Notes: generated by a model from the sequence alone, not told the origin. A stretch of DNA of 64,000 bases from Verticiella sediminum (GCF_007558815.1 NZ_VLTJ01000039.1:744001-808000), one strand, 5' to 3'. Counted from the stretch's first letter, positions 42,247 to 51,645 are shown. Numbers and translations are program-made.

Positions 42247-42831
42247 ATGGCGAGACCAAGAGAATTCAATCGGGAAGAGGCTCTAGACCGCGCGATGCGC
42301 GTGTTCTGGGAAAAGGGCTATGCCGCGACTTCGACGGACGAATTGCTGAGTGCGATGAACATCGGTCGGCAAAGTCTGTACAACGCCTTCGGTGACAAGC
42401 GCCGCATCTATCTGGAAGCGCTAGAGCGCTATCAGTCGATGACCGTCTCCCGCCACATCGACAACCTGAATGGCCCGGCCTCGCCGCTTGCCGGGTTGAA
42501 GGCACTGCTGCTCGGAATGATCCCGGAGAAGAATGGCGGTGATCCGCAAGGCTGCATGGGCGTCCATGCGATCTGCGAGTTTGGTGACGAGGATCGGGAA
42601 CTGGCGGCCGTGCATGGCCGTACAGCTCCCGCACTGGGCAGGCATTTGCTTGCTCGCATCCAAGAAGGACAGGACGCCGGCGAACTCGATATGCAGATGG
42701 ATGCGCGTGAGGCGATGTCGTTCGTCCAGATAGCGATGCAGGGAATGCAGGTCGCTAACCGTGCCGGCGTGAAATCGAAGGAGCTGCGGTCGATGGCGAA
42801 TTTCGTCATCGATCGCTTGCGGGCACGCTGA
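42247..42831 (+). CDS. TetR-family repressor
   Basis: A 194-residue regulator. Its HTH lies in FWEKGYAATSTDELLSAMNI and GRQSLYNAFGDK; the C-terminal ligand domain contains NGGDPQGCMGVHAICEFGDE, as in TetR proteins that control SDR or NADPH-reductase genes. It lies 64 nt upstream of the SDR at 42896 on the same strand. A TTGACTGATCAATCAA dyad (about 42866-42881) in that gap is a candidate operator. Confidence 0.9.
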   Translation: MARPREFNREEALDRAMRVFWEKGYAATSTDELLSAMNIGRQSLYNAFGDKRRIYLEALERYQSMTVSRHIDNLNGPASPLAGLKALLLGMIPEKNGGDPQGCMGVHAICEFGDEDRELAAVHGRTAPALGRHLLARIQEGQDAGELDMQMDAREAMSFVQIAMQGMQVANRAGVKSKELRSMANFVIDRLRAR

Positions 42832-42895
42832 CGGCTTTTTTCGAGGCTCTTTTTTTTGCCTAGTTGTTGACTGATCAATCAAGAAAGGAACTGAA

Positions 42896-43633
42896 ATGAC
42901 TGAGAACCAGCAGAAACGGAAGCGGGCGATTGTGTTCGGCGGTTCGCGCGGCATTGGCGCCGCCATTGCACGCCGGCTTGCGCGGGACGGTGCGGAGGTG
43001 GCATTGACTTACGTCTCGGCACCGCAGCACGCGGCGGAAACGGTTGCGGCGATCGAGGCTGACGGCGGGGTCGCACTGGCCATCAAGGCGGACAGCGCCA
43101 ACGCCGACGAGATACGGCAAGCGGTCGCTCAGGCGGTCAGTCGATTCGGTGGCTTCGACATCGCAGTCGTCAACGCGGGAATCATCAAGGTCGGGGACTT
43201 TTCCACGTTCAGCATCGAGGATCTCGACCATATGCTGGACATCAACGTGCGAGGCGTGTTCGTCGCAATCCAGGCTGCAGCCGAGCACATGGAGAGTGGC
43301 GGGCGCATCGTGACCATCGGCAGCAACGCGGCGGTGCGAAGCGGATATCCCGGCGCCAGCGTGTATTCGATGACGAAGGGCGCTGTGGCAGTCATGGTGA
43401 AGGGCATCGCCATCGACCTGGCGCCGCGCGGAATCACGGTCAACAACGTGCAGCCGGGGCCGACGGCTACGGATATGACGGCTGGACAGATTGACTACAT
43501 TCGATCACTGGTGCCGTTGCAGCGCGTGGCGGAGCCTGACGAAATCGCCGGTCTGGTCTCCTATCTGACAAGTGCGGAATCGGCGTACATGACCGGCTCC
43601 AGCCTGACGATAGACGGCGGCTCGGCGTTGTAG
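42896..43633 (+). CDS. Short-chain dehydrogenase/reductase
   Basis: A 245-residue classical SDR: FGGSRGIGAAIARRLARDGA (cofactor), VVNAGI, catalytic Ser in TIGSNAA, YSMTKGA (YxxxK) and the C-terminal YMTGSSLTIDGG. It is most like 3-oxoacyl-ACP-reductase-type SDRs of TetR-controlled pairs. An AAGGAA ribosome site precedes the ATG. Confidence 0.92.
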   Translation: MTENQQKRKRAIVFGGSRGIGAAIARRLARDGAEVALTYVSAPQHAAETVAAIEADGGVALAIKADSANADEIRQAVAQAVSRFGGFDIAVVNAGIIKVGDFSTFSIEDLDHMLDINVRGVFVAIQAAAEHMESGGRIVTIGSNAAVRSGYPGASVYSMTKGAVAVMVKGIAIDLAPRGITVNNVQPGPTATDMTAGQIDYIRSLVPLQRVAEPDEIAGLVSYLTSAESAYMTGSSLTIDGGSAL

Positions 43634-43701
43634 CGTCTGGCTGCTGATTCTGGAGCGGTTTGGGTACGCAGTCGTGAACTGCGCACCCAGGCTTGAGACC
43701 C

Positions 43702-43980
43702 TCACCGAATGGCCACGGGGTTGATGTTGACCTGGGCGGAGCCGACGTACAGCGGCTGGCCGAGCACGAACAGGAACTCCCAAGCCTTGTCGAACACTTC
43801 ATGAGGCGGCAGGATCGCCAGGAGGGGCGGCTGGTCCAGCTTCTTGCTCGGCAGGCCCTCGATGTACGGCAGTCCATCAACGCGGTCTACTATCGCAATA
43901 CGGCGCTGTCCTCGCGCATCACTTCCTTCGTCGATTACGTGGCGCAGCGGTTGGGCCGGCGCGCGTTCGAGGAATGTCAG
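43702..43980. pseudogene. Decayed gene ends: cyclase-family (minus) and LysR-type (plus)
   Basis: On the minus strand 43702 to about 43868 reads GLPYIEGLPSKKLDQPPLLA then KAWEFLFVLGQPLYVGSAQV and NINPVAIR, resembling the C-terminus of cyclase/kynurenine-formamidase-like proteins. On the plus strand from about 43864, SINAVYYRNTALSSRITSFV and DYVAQRLG resemble the C-terminus of a LysR regulator. Neither has an N-terminus. Both calls are by eye and tentative. Confidence 0.35.
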
Positions 43981-43999
43981 CAGGGGCCGGGCAACCCCC

Positions 44000-44908
44000 T
44001 CAATCACTCGCCGCCCACGACGGCGGCGAGCGAGCCCAGTCCTTCAAGAAATCCAATAAATGCCGCACACGCGCCGGCATATTGCGCCGCGTCGAAAACA
44101 CCACGCTGATCGCCATAGGCTCGGGCACCTCGTGCGGCAATAGAACCTCCAGTTGCCCCTTGGCAATGTCGTCCTCCACCATGTAGCTGGGGTGCACGGA
44201 AATGCCTCTTCCCAGCAGGGCCGCCTGCTTGAGGGCATCGCCCATGTTGGATCGGATGGTGCCGTGCACGCGCACTTCCTGCGGCGGGTCTCCCTCGAAG
44301 CGCCAGATGCCCGAGTGCGACTTGACGGTATGGACGAGGCAGTTGTGGCGCGCCAGGTCGGCGACGCTCCTGGGGCGTCCGTAGGTCTTGAGGTATTTGG
44401 GGGCCGCCACGATCAACTGGGGCGATCTCATCAGCGGCTGGGCCACATAGCTCGCGTCCTCCAGTGAGGGGGCGATGCGGATGGACAGGTCCAGCGCCTC
44501 GGCGACGATGTCGGAGCGCCCGTCGTCGTACACCACCGTCACTTCGATGTCCGGGTAGCGCTGTGTGAACTGGGCCATGACCTGCATGAGGTGATGGGCG
44601 CCGAAAGAAGGCGGTGTGCCGACGCGTATCGTGCCGCGGGGCAGTTTTACGGCGTCCCGGACTTCGGACTCCATGGCGTCGTAGCGCTCGAGCATGTCTC
44701 GCGAGCCATGCAGCACACGTTCGCCGGCTTCGGTGAGGGCGACTTGCTTGGAGCTTCGTTTCAGCAATTGCGCGCCCATGTCCTGCTCCAGCGCGGCAAT
44801 GCTCTTTGTCACGGTGCTTTTCGCGAGCGACAGGTGCATGGCCGCACGGACGAAGCTGCCGCAGCGCGCCACTTCGCAGAACACCCTCAGGCTTTGCAGT
44901 TTGTCCAC
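44000..44908 (-). CDS. LysR-family regulator
   Basis: A regulator of about 302 residues, starting at GTG 44908 (VDKLQSLRVFCEVARCGSFV). The longer open frame would extend 35 residues into the opposing gene and is not favoured. The HTH is AAMHLSLAKSTVTKSIAALE, and the effector domain begins GTIRVGTPPSFGAHHLM. It is divergent from the catabolic operon at 45012-50750 and is its likely regulator. Confidence 0.88.
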   Translation of the reverse strand: MDKLQSLRVFCEVARCGSFVRAAMHLSLAKSTVTKSIAALEQDMGAQLLKRSSKQVALTEAGERVLHGSRDMLERYDAMESEVRDAVKLPRGTIRVGTPPSFGAHHLMQVMAQFTQRYPDIEVTVVYDDGRSDIVAEALDLSIRIAPSLEDASYVAQPLMRSPQLIVAAPKYLKTYGRPRSVADLARHNCLVHTVKSHSGIWRFEGDPPQEVRVHGTIRSNMGDALKQAALLGRGISVHPSYMVEDDIAKGQLEVLLPHEVPEPMAISVVFSTRRNMPARVRHLLDFLKDWARSPPSWAASD

Positions 44909-44944
44909 GGCATCCGGTTTCCTGTTTGGAAACCTTGGATTGTC

Positions 44945-45036
44945 ATTCCGATGAGCCCGGACGGCAAGCGCACTCCTACACTTTCCGATGTGCCGGCAGT
45001 CATCGCGGCACATGGATTTCCAGGAGAGATGCCCTT
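44945..45036 (+). pseudogene. Possible fragment of a Bug/TctC receptor gene
   Basis: In the gap between the LysR and SnoaL-like genes one frame reads SPDGKRTPTLSDVPAVIAAH then GFPGE. This copies the TSxxRxPxLPDVPTxxEAGFPG block of Bug receptors. No other part of the family is present. It may be a scar of a lost receptor gene or chance; the full-length Bug gene of this operon is at 48866. Confidence 0.3.
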
Positions 45037-45482
45037 TGACACCACCCGAGCTGTCCAGCCCTGCCGCATTGCTGTCCGCGTTGACGCAAGCTCTGCATGG
45101 TGTCTTTCGCCATCTGGACGCGCGACGCTATGACGCAGTGCTGACGTGCTTCACGCCCGACGCCCGCTGGCTGCGTCAGGGCAAGTGGCTGCACGGGCGC
45201 CAGGCGATCGGAGCCGCATTGCAGGAGCGCGCTTCCGACGTGGAAACCTGCCATGTGATGAGCAATGCGTTCGTCATCGCTTGCGACGTTCGTACCGCCA
45301 CGCTGGAAGCCTACATGACAGCCTATCGATATCCGTGCGCAGGGGAGGGCGAGGGCGTTCCCGTGATCGCAGGGCCGCTGCGCGTCAATCATGTGATCAC
45401 TGTCTTCGAGCGGCAGGAGGGCGCTGACTGGCTCATCGCGGAGCAGCGCCTTCTGCCGCTCGTCGCCTTTCAAGACACATAA
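45012..45482 (+). CDS. SnoaL/NTF2-like protein
   Basis: A protein of about 156 residues (ATG 45012; a TTG at 45036 with AGGAG before it is an alternative, giving 148). The pattern HLDARRYDAVLTCFTPDARW, GRQAIGAAL and VNHVITVFERQEGADWLIAE matches the SnoaL-like fold of small isomerases/dehydratases and non-enzymatic ligand binders. It is the first gene of the catabolic operon. Its precise reaction is unknown. Confidence 0.75.
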   Translation: MDFQERCPLTPPELSSPAALLSALTQALHGVFRHLDARRYDAVLTCFTPDARWLRQGKWLHGRQAIGAALQERASDVETCHVMSNAFVIACDVRTATLEAYMTAYRYPCAGEGEGVPVIAGPLRVNHVITVFERQEGADWLIAEQRLLPLVAFQDT

Positions 45483-45498
45483 GCGGGCAAAGCCTGAG

Positions 45499-46677
45499 AT
45501 GACGACCAGCGCATTTTCTCTGCCACAAGAACCTTTCGTGCAGCGCAGCCCAGCCTCTCGGCTCGTGATGGGTCGCGGTGTCGTAGGTGCGCTGGCCGGG
45601 GAATTGACCACGCTCGGCGTGTCGCGTCCCATGGTGCTGGCTGGGGCCCGGACCCGACAGTCGTCGCTCTTTGCCTCGGTCGCGCAGGCGCTGGGCAGCG
45701 TGCCCTGGGTGGATACCGCTGCGGTGCCGTCGCATTCGAGGGTGGACCTGGTGGAGTCGCTGACCGTCGAGGCCCGCGCCCGTGATGTCGACGGCTTCGT
45801 ATCGGTGGGTGGTGGCAGCGCCGTGGATACGGCCAAAGCCATTGCCATCCTGTTGGCCGAAGGCGGGCGGCTGGCCGATCATGCCGTGCACTTCACGCCG
45901 CCTGCCACGCTCCGTGCGCCCTCGCTGCGCGCGCCGAAGCTGCCCATTGTGGCGATCCCCAGTACGGCGTCGGGCGCGGAGGTGACGGGCAGCGTGGGCA
46001 TTCGCGATGCCAGCGGCGCCAAGTTGATCCTGTCGGACCCGCAGGTGGCCGCGCGGCTGGTGCTGCTGGACGCGCACGCCGGTCTGCAGGTGTCGGCATC
46101 CGTACTCTGCAGCACAGCGATGAATGCGCTCGCCCACGGCATCGAGGGCCTGTATTCGCGCGAGAGAACGCCGATGGCCGAAACGCATGCGCTCGAGTCG
46201 CTGGCCCGCCTGGCGCAGGCCATCCCGGCGGTAAGCCACAACCACCAGGACGAGAACGCGAGGGCGCAACTCCTGTATGCCGCGCATCTGGCGGGCCTCG
46301 TCCTCGTCAACGCCCGCACGTGTCTGCATCACGCGCTGTGTCATGTGATCGGCTCGGTGACGGGGGCTGCGCATGGCGAGGCCAACGCGGTGATGTTGCC
46401 GCACTGCGTGGCATTCAACGCCGAGGCGGCCGCGGCGCCGTTGGCGCGGGCGGCCCAGGCTGTGGGCGCGCCGGGCGGCCCTGAGGCGCTGGTGGGCTTC
46501 ATCCGCGCACTGCAGACGATGGCTCGCGTGCCGCGTCGCCTTCGCGACATCGGCGTGCCGCACGCCGCCTTGGACACTATCGCGCACAAGGCCATGCATG
46601 AGCGCGGCCTCCACTACAACCCCCGTCCCGTCACCGGCAGCAGCGACGTTCTCGCCTTGCTGGAGGCGGCGTATTGA
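45499..46677 (+). CDS. Iron-containing alcohol dehydrogenase / maleylacetate reductase family
   Basis: A 392-residue enzyme: cofactor motif GGGSAVDTAKAIA, metal-binding residues in MNALAHGIEGLYS and HHALCHVIGSVTGAAHGEAN, AVMLPH. Length and motif spacing are close to maleylacetate reductases, which reduce maleylacetate to 3-oxoadipate in aromatic breakdown, but other Fe-ADH substrates are possible. It starts 16 nt after the SnoaL gene and is 40 nt before the dioxygenase. Confidence 0.85.
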   Translation: MTTSAFSLPQEPFVQRSPASRLVMGRGVVGALAGELTTLGVSRPMVLAGARTRQSSLFASVAQALGSVPWVDTAAVPSHSRVDLVESLTVEARARDVDGFVSVGGGSAVDTAKAIAILLAEGGRLADHAVHFTPPATLRAPSLRAPKLPIVAIPSTASGAEVTGSVGIRDASGAKLILSDPQVAARLVLLDAHAGLQVSASVLCSTAMNALAHGIEGLYSRERTPMAETHALESLARLAQAIPAVSHNHQDENARAQLLYAAHLAGLVLVNARTCLHHALCHVIGSVTGAAHGEANAVMLPHCVAFNAEAAAAPLARAAQAVGAPGGPEALVGFIRALQTMARVPRRLRDIGVPHAALDTIAHKAMHERGLHYNPRPVTGSSDVLALLEAAY

Positions 46678-46717
46678 GCATCAGCGTTTTCCAGCCGTCG
46701 GACCCAAGGATCTACCC

Positions 46718-47641
46718 ATGCCTCTGAACATCATTCCATCCGGCCAGACGCTCGGCGCGCGTGTCGAGGGCCTGGATCTGTCTCGGCCCATCGGCGAGGA
46801 CGACTTCACGTCGCTGCTGCAGGCGCTTGGCCGCTACGGGGTGCTCAGTTATCCCGATCAGCAGCTCACGGCCGAGCAGTTGCGCGCGTTCTCGCGCCGG
46901 TTCGGCGAGCTGGAGGTCAACGTCGCGGGCGCCTACCAGGAGCCCGGCCTGCCTGAAGTGATGGTGCTGTCCAACATCGTCGAGAACGGTAAACCGGTGG
47001 GGTTGGCCGACGCGGGTCAGGACTGGCACACCGACATGTCCTACAACCGCATGATCGCCTTCACCAACATTCTGTACGGCATGCGGATTCCCATGCGCGA
47101 TGGGAAGCCGTTGGGCAACACCGAGTTCTGCAACATGCATGCGGCCTACGAGGACTTGCCGGCGCAGCTCAAGCAGCGGCTCGACGGAATGACCGTGGAG
47201 CACGACTTCAACAAGTTCTGGGAGATGATGCGCCGAGAGCGGGGCAGCCAGCGCCCGCCGCTCACGCCGGAGCAGCGCGCGGCGCGCCCGCCGGTCTCGC
47301 ATCCGCTGTTTCTTCGGCATCCCATCACGGGCCGCAGAGTGCTGTACTGCAATCCCGGCTATGCGGTTCGCATCAACGAACTGGATGTAGCGGAAAGCGA
47401 CGCGATGCTCGAGTTCCTGTTCGCGCATCAGACGCAACCCAAGTACCGATATGCCCACCGCTGGCAGGTCAACGACGTCCTCATGTGGGACAACATGGGG
47501 ACGATCCACAACGCCAAGCCGGACTATCGCGCGGACGAGCCGCGACTGATCAAGCGCTGCCAGGTGATGGCCACGCGCTTCTTTCACGGCGATGGAACGC
47601 CCCGCGTCAAGTGCGCTCAGGCCGAGGGGCAATCGGCGTGA
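46718..47641 (+). CDS. TauD/TfdA-family 2-oxoglutarate-dependent dioxygenase
   Basis: A 307-residue Fe(II) enzyme from ATG 46718 (AAGGA upstream). Iron ligands are His and Asp in DWHTDMSY and the distal His in WDNMGTIHNA; Arg in DYRADEPRLIKRC is a likely 2-oxoglutarate contact. The family oxidises sulfonates, aryloxyacids or amino-acid-like acids. With the neighbouring genes it probably carries out an early oxidation of the catabolic substrate. Confidence 0.9.
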   Translation: MPLNIIPSGQTLGARVEGLDLSRPIGEDDFTSLLQALGRYGVLSYPDQQLTAEQLRAFSRRFGELEVNVAGAYQEPGLPEVMVLSNIVENGKPVGLADAGQDWHTDMSYNRMIAFTNILYGMRIPMRDGKPLGNTEFCNMHAAYEDLPAQLKQRLDGMTVEHDFNKFWEMMRRERGSQRPPLTPEQRAARPPVSHPLFLRHPITGRRVLYCNPGYAVRINELDVAESDAMLEFLFAHQTQPKYRYAHRWQVNDVLMWDNMGTIHNAKPDYRADEPRLIKRCQVMATRFFHGDGTPRVKCAQAEGQSA

Positions 47642-48885
47642 CGTCAGCGCCGGCCCGCCGCCCGCGCCGCGTCGGCGATTGCCATTCGATCGCGGATTTG
47701 CGCTCGCTCGCCCAGCGGCGTCTGCCGCGCGCCGTCTTCGACTTTTACGACGGCGGCGCGGAGGACGAGCGCACCCTGGCCGCGAATCGCAGCGCGTTCG
47801 CATCGCATCGGTTTGCGCCTCACGTGCTGATGGACGTGGCGCAGGTGTCGACGGCGTGTGAGCTGGTGGGCGGCCCCGCAGGCATGCCGGCCGCCATCGC
47901 GCCGACCGGGGCCGCCGGCTTTGGCTGGCGGACCGCCGATCTGGCGCTGGCCAAGGCCGCGGCCGAGCATGGCATTCCCTACACGCTGTCCAGCAGCGCG
48001 ACGACCGCGATCGAAACCATCGCGCGCGAGGCCCCCGGGCGTCATTGGTTCCAGGCCTACGTCCTGCGCGACCAGGTTTTTTTCTGGAAGCTCATCGAGC
48101 GTGCGCTCGCAGCGGATTACGAGGCCCTGGTGATCACGGTCGACTTGCCCGTGGGCGGCAAGCGCGAGCGGGACTTCCACAATCATTTCTCCATCCCGTT
48201 CCGCTTCTCGGCGCGCAACGTGATGGATTTCGCAAGCCGGCCGGCCTGGGCCCTGGACATGTTGTTCAAGGGCATGCCGGTCATGGAGAACCTGCGCGGG
48301 CTCGAGACGACGGCCAAGAGCGCGACGGCCATCGCCTCCTCGGTGGGTCGCAGTTATGACCCGAGTTTCGACCATCACCGTCTTGCCCGCGTGCGTGATC
48401 GCTGGCCCCGCAAACTGATCGTCAAAGGCTTGAGCCGCGGCGACGATGTCGAGCGCCTCGTCGCCATGGGCGTGGATGCCATCGTCGTGTCCAACCACGG
48501 CGGCCGCCAGCTCGACGGTGCGGTTGCCACCCTGGATGCATTGCCCGAGGTGGTCCAGGCCGCCGCGGGACGGGTGCCCGTGCTCGTGGATGGCGGCGTG
48601 CGGCGTGGTAGCGATATCGCCATGGCGCTGGCGCTGGGCGCACAGGGCGTGCTGCTTGGGCGCGCCACGCTGTTTGGGGCCGTTGCTGCAGGCGAGCCCG
48701 GGGCGCGACGCGCACTGGCCATCCTCCATGACGAATTGCAGCGCACGCAAAGACTCTGCGGCGTCGGCAACGTCACGGATTTCACCGACGACATTCTGCG
48801 CAAGCCGCCGGCATGGTCGTTCCACAAGAAGCAGAAACCGCCACTTTCGGTATGGAGACAACATCATGACCTTTCCAACACCTAG
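47638..48885 (+). CDS. FMN-dependent alpha-hydroxy-acid oxidase/dehydrogenase
   Basis: A 415-residue enzyme from GTG 47638, overlapping the dioxygenase stop (GTGA). FMN-binding and catalytic blocks: ITVDLPVGGKRERD, the catalytic VVSNHGGRQLDGA (His and Arg), then VDGGVRRGSDIAMALALGA and LLGRATLFG. The family oxidises lactate, glycolate or mandelate-like hydroxyacids to ketoacids. Its C-terminus extends past the start of the next gene by 20 nt. Confidence 0.9.
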   Translation: MTSAPARRPRRVGDCHSIADLRSLAQRRLPRAVFDFYDGGAEDERTLAANRSAFASHRFAPHVLMDVAQVSTACELVGGPAGMPAAIAPTGAAGFGWRTADLALAKAAAEHGIPYTLSSSATTAIETIAREAPGRHWFQAYVLRDQVFFWKLIERALAADYEALVITVDLPVGGKRERDFHNHFSIPFRFSARNVMDFASRPAWALDMLFKGMPVMENLRGLETTAKSATAIASSVGRSYDPSFDHHRLARVRDRWPRKLIVKGLSRGDDVERLVAMGVDAIVVSNHGGRQLDGAVATLDALPEVVQAAAGRVPVLVDGGVRRGSDIAMALALGAQGVLLGRATLFGAVAAGEPGARRALAILHDELQRTQRLCGVGNVTDFTDDILRKPPAWSFHKKQKPPLSVWRQHHDLSNT

Positions 48886-49882
48886 CCGCCGCCGCTTCGT
48901 GCGGCTCAGCGCGATCTGTGCCTTTGGTCTCGCGGGGCTCGCCGCCACCGCCGCGCCTGTATGGGCGCAGGACGCGGCAAAGTATCCCGAGCGACCCGTG
49001 CGCCTCGTCGTGGGGTATGCGCCGGGCGGCCCGACCGACATACTGGCCCGCGTGATCGGCCAGGAAATGGGCGATGCACTGGGTCAGCCGCTGGTGATCG
49101 AGAACAAGCCCGGCGCCAATGGCAACATCGGCACGGAGACCGTGCAGCGCGCTGCGCCCGATGGCTACAGCATTCTGATGAACACCATTTCGCACAACGT
49201 GAATCCGCTGTTGCAGCCGAACCTCGTGCGATACGACCCCATCAAGGACTTCACACCCATCGCCCAGGTCGCCGTGCTGCCTCAGGTCATCGTGGTTGGG
49301 CCCGCGTCTGCCTACAAGGATTTGGGCGAGCTTCTGGCCAAAGCCAAGTCCAACCCGGGCGAGGTGAGCTTTGGCTCGGCAGGCAACGGAGGCTCGGCAC
49401 ATCTGGCCGCGGCGCTGCTGCAGCAGCGCTCCGGCACGCAGATGAACCACATTCCGTTTCGCGGCAACGGCCCGGCGTTGACCGAAGTCATCGCCGGACG
49501 CGTGGACTTCATGTTCTATCCCATGATCGGACTGAACGAGCTGGTGACGGGCGGCAAGCTGCGCGTGCTGGCCGTCACGACCGCCGAGCGGATGCCTGAG
49601 TATCCAGACGTGCCGACCACCTCGGAGCTCGGCTTCACCGGGTTCGAGGACTATGCCCAGCCCATCGGATTCATCGGGCCGGCCGGGCTTCCCAAGGATG
49701 TGACGAGCAAGTTGCAGGCGTCCATCGAGAGTGCGCTGGACAAGTCCGAGGTGCAGTCGCGTCTGAAGTCGCTCGGCGCCGAGCTGACCTTCCGCTCTGC
49801 CGAGGATTACACGACGTGGCTCACGCAGGACCGCGAACGTTGGGCCGATCTGATCAAGTCGGCCGACATCCGCGCGGAGTGA
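48866..49882 (+). CDS. Bug/TctC-family periplasmic solute receptor
   Basis: A 338-residue receptor from ATG 48866. The leader SRRRFVRLSAICAFGLAG has a Tat-like twin-arginine motif and a cleavage site after PVWAQ. The hallmark is YPERPVRLVVGYAPGGPTD, followed by ENKPGANGNIGTETVQRA. It overlaps the oxidase gene by 20 nt and would bring the operon's carboxylate substrate to a tripartite transporter encoded elsewhere. Confidence 0.9.
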   Translation: MTFPTPSRRRFVRLSAICAFGLAGLAATAAPVWAQDAAKYPERPVRLVVGYAPGGPTDILARVIGQEMGDALGQPLVIENKPGANGNIGTETVQRAAPDGYSILMNTISHNVNPLLQPNLVRYDPIKDFTPIAQVAVLPQVIVVGPASAYKDLGELLAKAKSNPGEVSFGSAGNGGSAHLAAALLQQRSGTQMNHIPFRGNGPALTEVIAGRVDFMFYPMIGLNELVTGGKLRVLAVTTAERMPEYPDVPTTSELGFTGFEDYAQPIGFIGPAGLPKDVTSKLQASIESALDKSEVQSRLKSLGAELTFRSAEDYTTWLTQDRERWADLIKSADIRAE

Positions 49883-49964
49883 CCCGGACCCCCGGGGCAT
49901 TCGATTCCATGTCATGGCATCCCTGCCGGAGCGGGGCGCCTCACCAATCCGGGAGGGGCAATAC

Positions 49965-50750
49965 ATGCGTTGGTTGCGCTTTTCGCTGCCGGGCCAGGAC
50001 ATCCTGCGCTACGGCCTGCTCGATGACGAAGACCGCATCACCGAGATCCAGGGAGCGCCGTGGGAGACCTACGCCAAGACTGCGAGCCGCCATGCCCTGG
50101 CCGACGTGAAGACGGAGGTGCCGCTCATTCCGCGCACCTTCTACGCGGCCGGCTTGAATTACGTGAAACACATCCGGGAATACGCTGCGCAGACCGGCAA
50201 AGAGATCAATGTGCCCGCGCAGGCGGACATAGGCTATCGCGCGGTGAATGCGCTGATTGCCGATGGCGAGGATGTCATCATTCCCGTAGGTGCTACCCAG
50301 GTCGAATACGAGGGCGAGCTGGTGGTGGTGATCGGCAAACGCGCACGCCATGTCTCAAAGGAAGAGGCGTTGCAATGTGTGTTTGGCTACACCATCGGCA
50401 ATGACGTCAGCGAGCGTGTCTGGCAGGCCTCGGATCGCACGTTCTGGCGCTGCAAGAACAGCGACACGTTCAAGCCGATGGGGCCGTGGATCGATACGGA
50501 ATTCGATCTGTCCGGTGCCGAAACCGTCGTGAGCGTGAACGACGCAGTGACGACGCGCTTCGATACCGGCGACATGCTATTCGACATTCCCACCTTCATC
50601 AGCCGGATGTCGCAGAACCTGACACTGTATCCGGGCGATGTGATCTGGATGGGGACGGACGGCCACTCGCCGCATTTGCGGGATGGCGACCGGGTGCGGG
50701 TGGAGATCACGGGCCTGGGGGCATTGCAGAACAGATTCGTTCGCGCGTAG
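49965..50750 (+). CDS. Fumarylacetoacetate-hydrolase (FAH) family protein
   Basis: A 261-residue protein from ATG 49965 (GGGAGGGG upstream). Metal ligands are in QVEYEGELVVVIGK (Glu, Glu) and FGYTIGNDVSER (Asp); the end PGDVIWMGTDGHSP and GDRVRVEITGLG is typical. FAH proteins cleave or decarboxylate ring-opened diketones or hydrate oxoacids. It closes the catabolic operon and suggests aromatic or dioxo-acid degradation. Confidence 0.9.
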   Translation: MRWLRFSLPGQDILRYGLLDDEDRITEIQGAPWETYAKTASRHALADVKTEVPLIPRTFYAAGLNYVKHIREYAAQTGKEINVPAQADIGYRAVNALIADGEDVIIPVGATQVEYEGELVVVIGKRARHVSKEEALQCVFGYTIGNDVSERVWQASDRTFWRCKNSDTFKPMGPWIDTEFDLSGAETVVSVNDAVTTRFDTGDMLFDIPTFISRMSQNLTLYPGDVIWMGTDGHSPHLRDGDRVRVEITGLGALQNRFVRA

Positions 50751-50820
50751 CGGGCGCCTGTACCCCAGCGGCCATTGCCGAAGTGCAAGCCGAGCTGCCG
50801 CGTACGTCGTTTGTGTTCCT

Positions 50821-51547
50821 CTACGAGCGGTGCGATGTTGCGTAGCGCCTCGGCGGCAGCCCCACATGACGAGTGAACGCGACACTGAAGGTATTCGCAG
50901 AACGGTAGCCGATGCGCTCTGCGACCTCAGCGATGCCGCACGCGTTCCGCCGCAGCAGGTTCTTGGCCAATGCCATGCGCCAAGCCAATAGGTACTCCAT
51001 CGGGGCCGTTCCTACGATGCGGCTGAATCGTTCGAAGAATGCCGAGCGCGAAAGGGCAGCCTCTTTCGCCAGTTGGGCCACAGTCCATGGCCTGGCTGGA
51101 TGCTCGTGCATCCGTCGTATTGCGATCGCGAGACGCTCGTCGGCCAGTCCGCGCATGAGACCCGATGACGCGGCGGCTCCGGCTGTGGAGCGGAGCGCTT
51201 CGACAAAAAGCACCTCCAGCAAATGAGACAGGATGACATCGCGAGCGGGCCGATGCGCGCTGCATTCTTCGCCCACCATGTGGACAAGGGTAGCCAGCCG
51301 CTTCTCGCCGCGGACAAGAACGAGCTGGGGAAGGAGTGATACCAGCAAGGCCGCATCAGGCGCACCGAAGACGCAGTAGCCGACCAGAAACCGAACCTCA
51401 GGCGGTCCACTCTGAATGCCCAGCCTGAACTCGCCATCGGCCGGGTTCGGTGCGCCGAACGCGCCAGGCACCCGCACCACTGACGACCTTCGAGAACGGA
51501 GCGCCGGGCTGAAGCAGCATGACCACTTCGGCTAGCGGATCGATCAT
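50821..51547 (-). pseudogene. AraC-family regulator with internal deletion and frame change
   Basis: The natural start at ATG 51547 reads MIDPLAEVVMLLQPGAPFSK, the usual beginning of cupin_6-type AraC regulators, but the frame soon ends. The body is in another frame from GTG 51480 and lacks the central cupin. The DNA-binding part (LAKEAALSRSAFFERFSRIV, AERIGYRSANTFSVAFTRHV) is intact to the stop. About 60 residues of the sensor domain are missing. A 219-residue product from 51480 could still bind DNA. It is divergent from the SDR at 51646. Confidence 0.7.
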
Positions 51548-51645
51548 GGATGGACTCACAGAACAATAATATGGACTTTCTATTGTAGTAAGTCCTGTCC
51601 GTGCAGCCTATCGTTTCGATATTGCAACCACTTACTGGAATTCCC

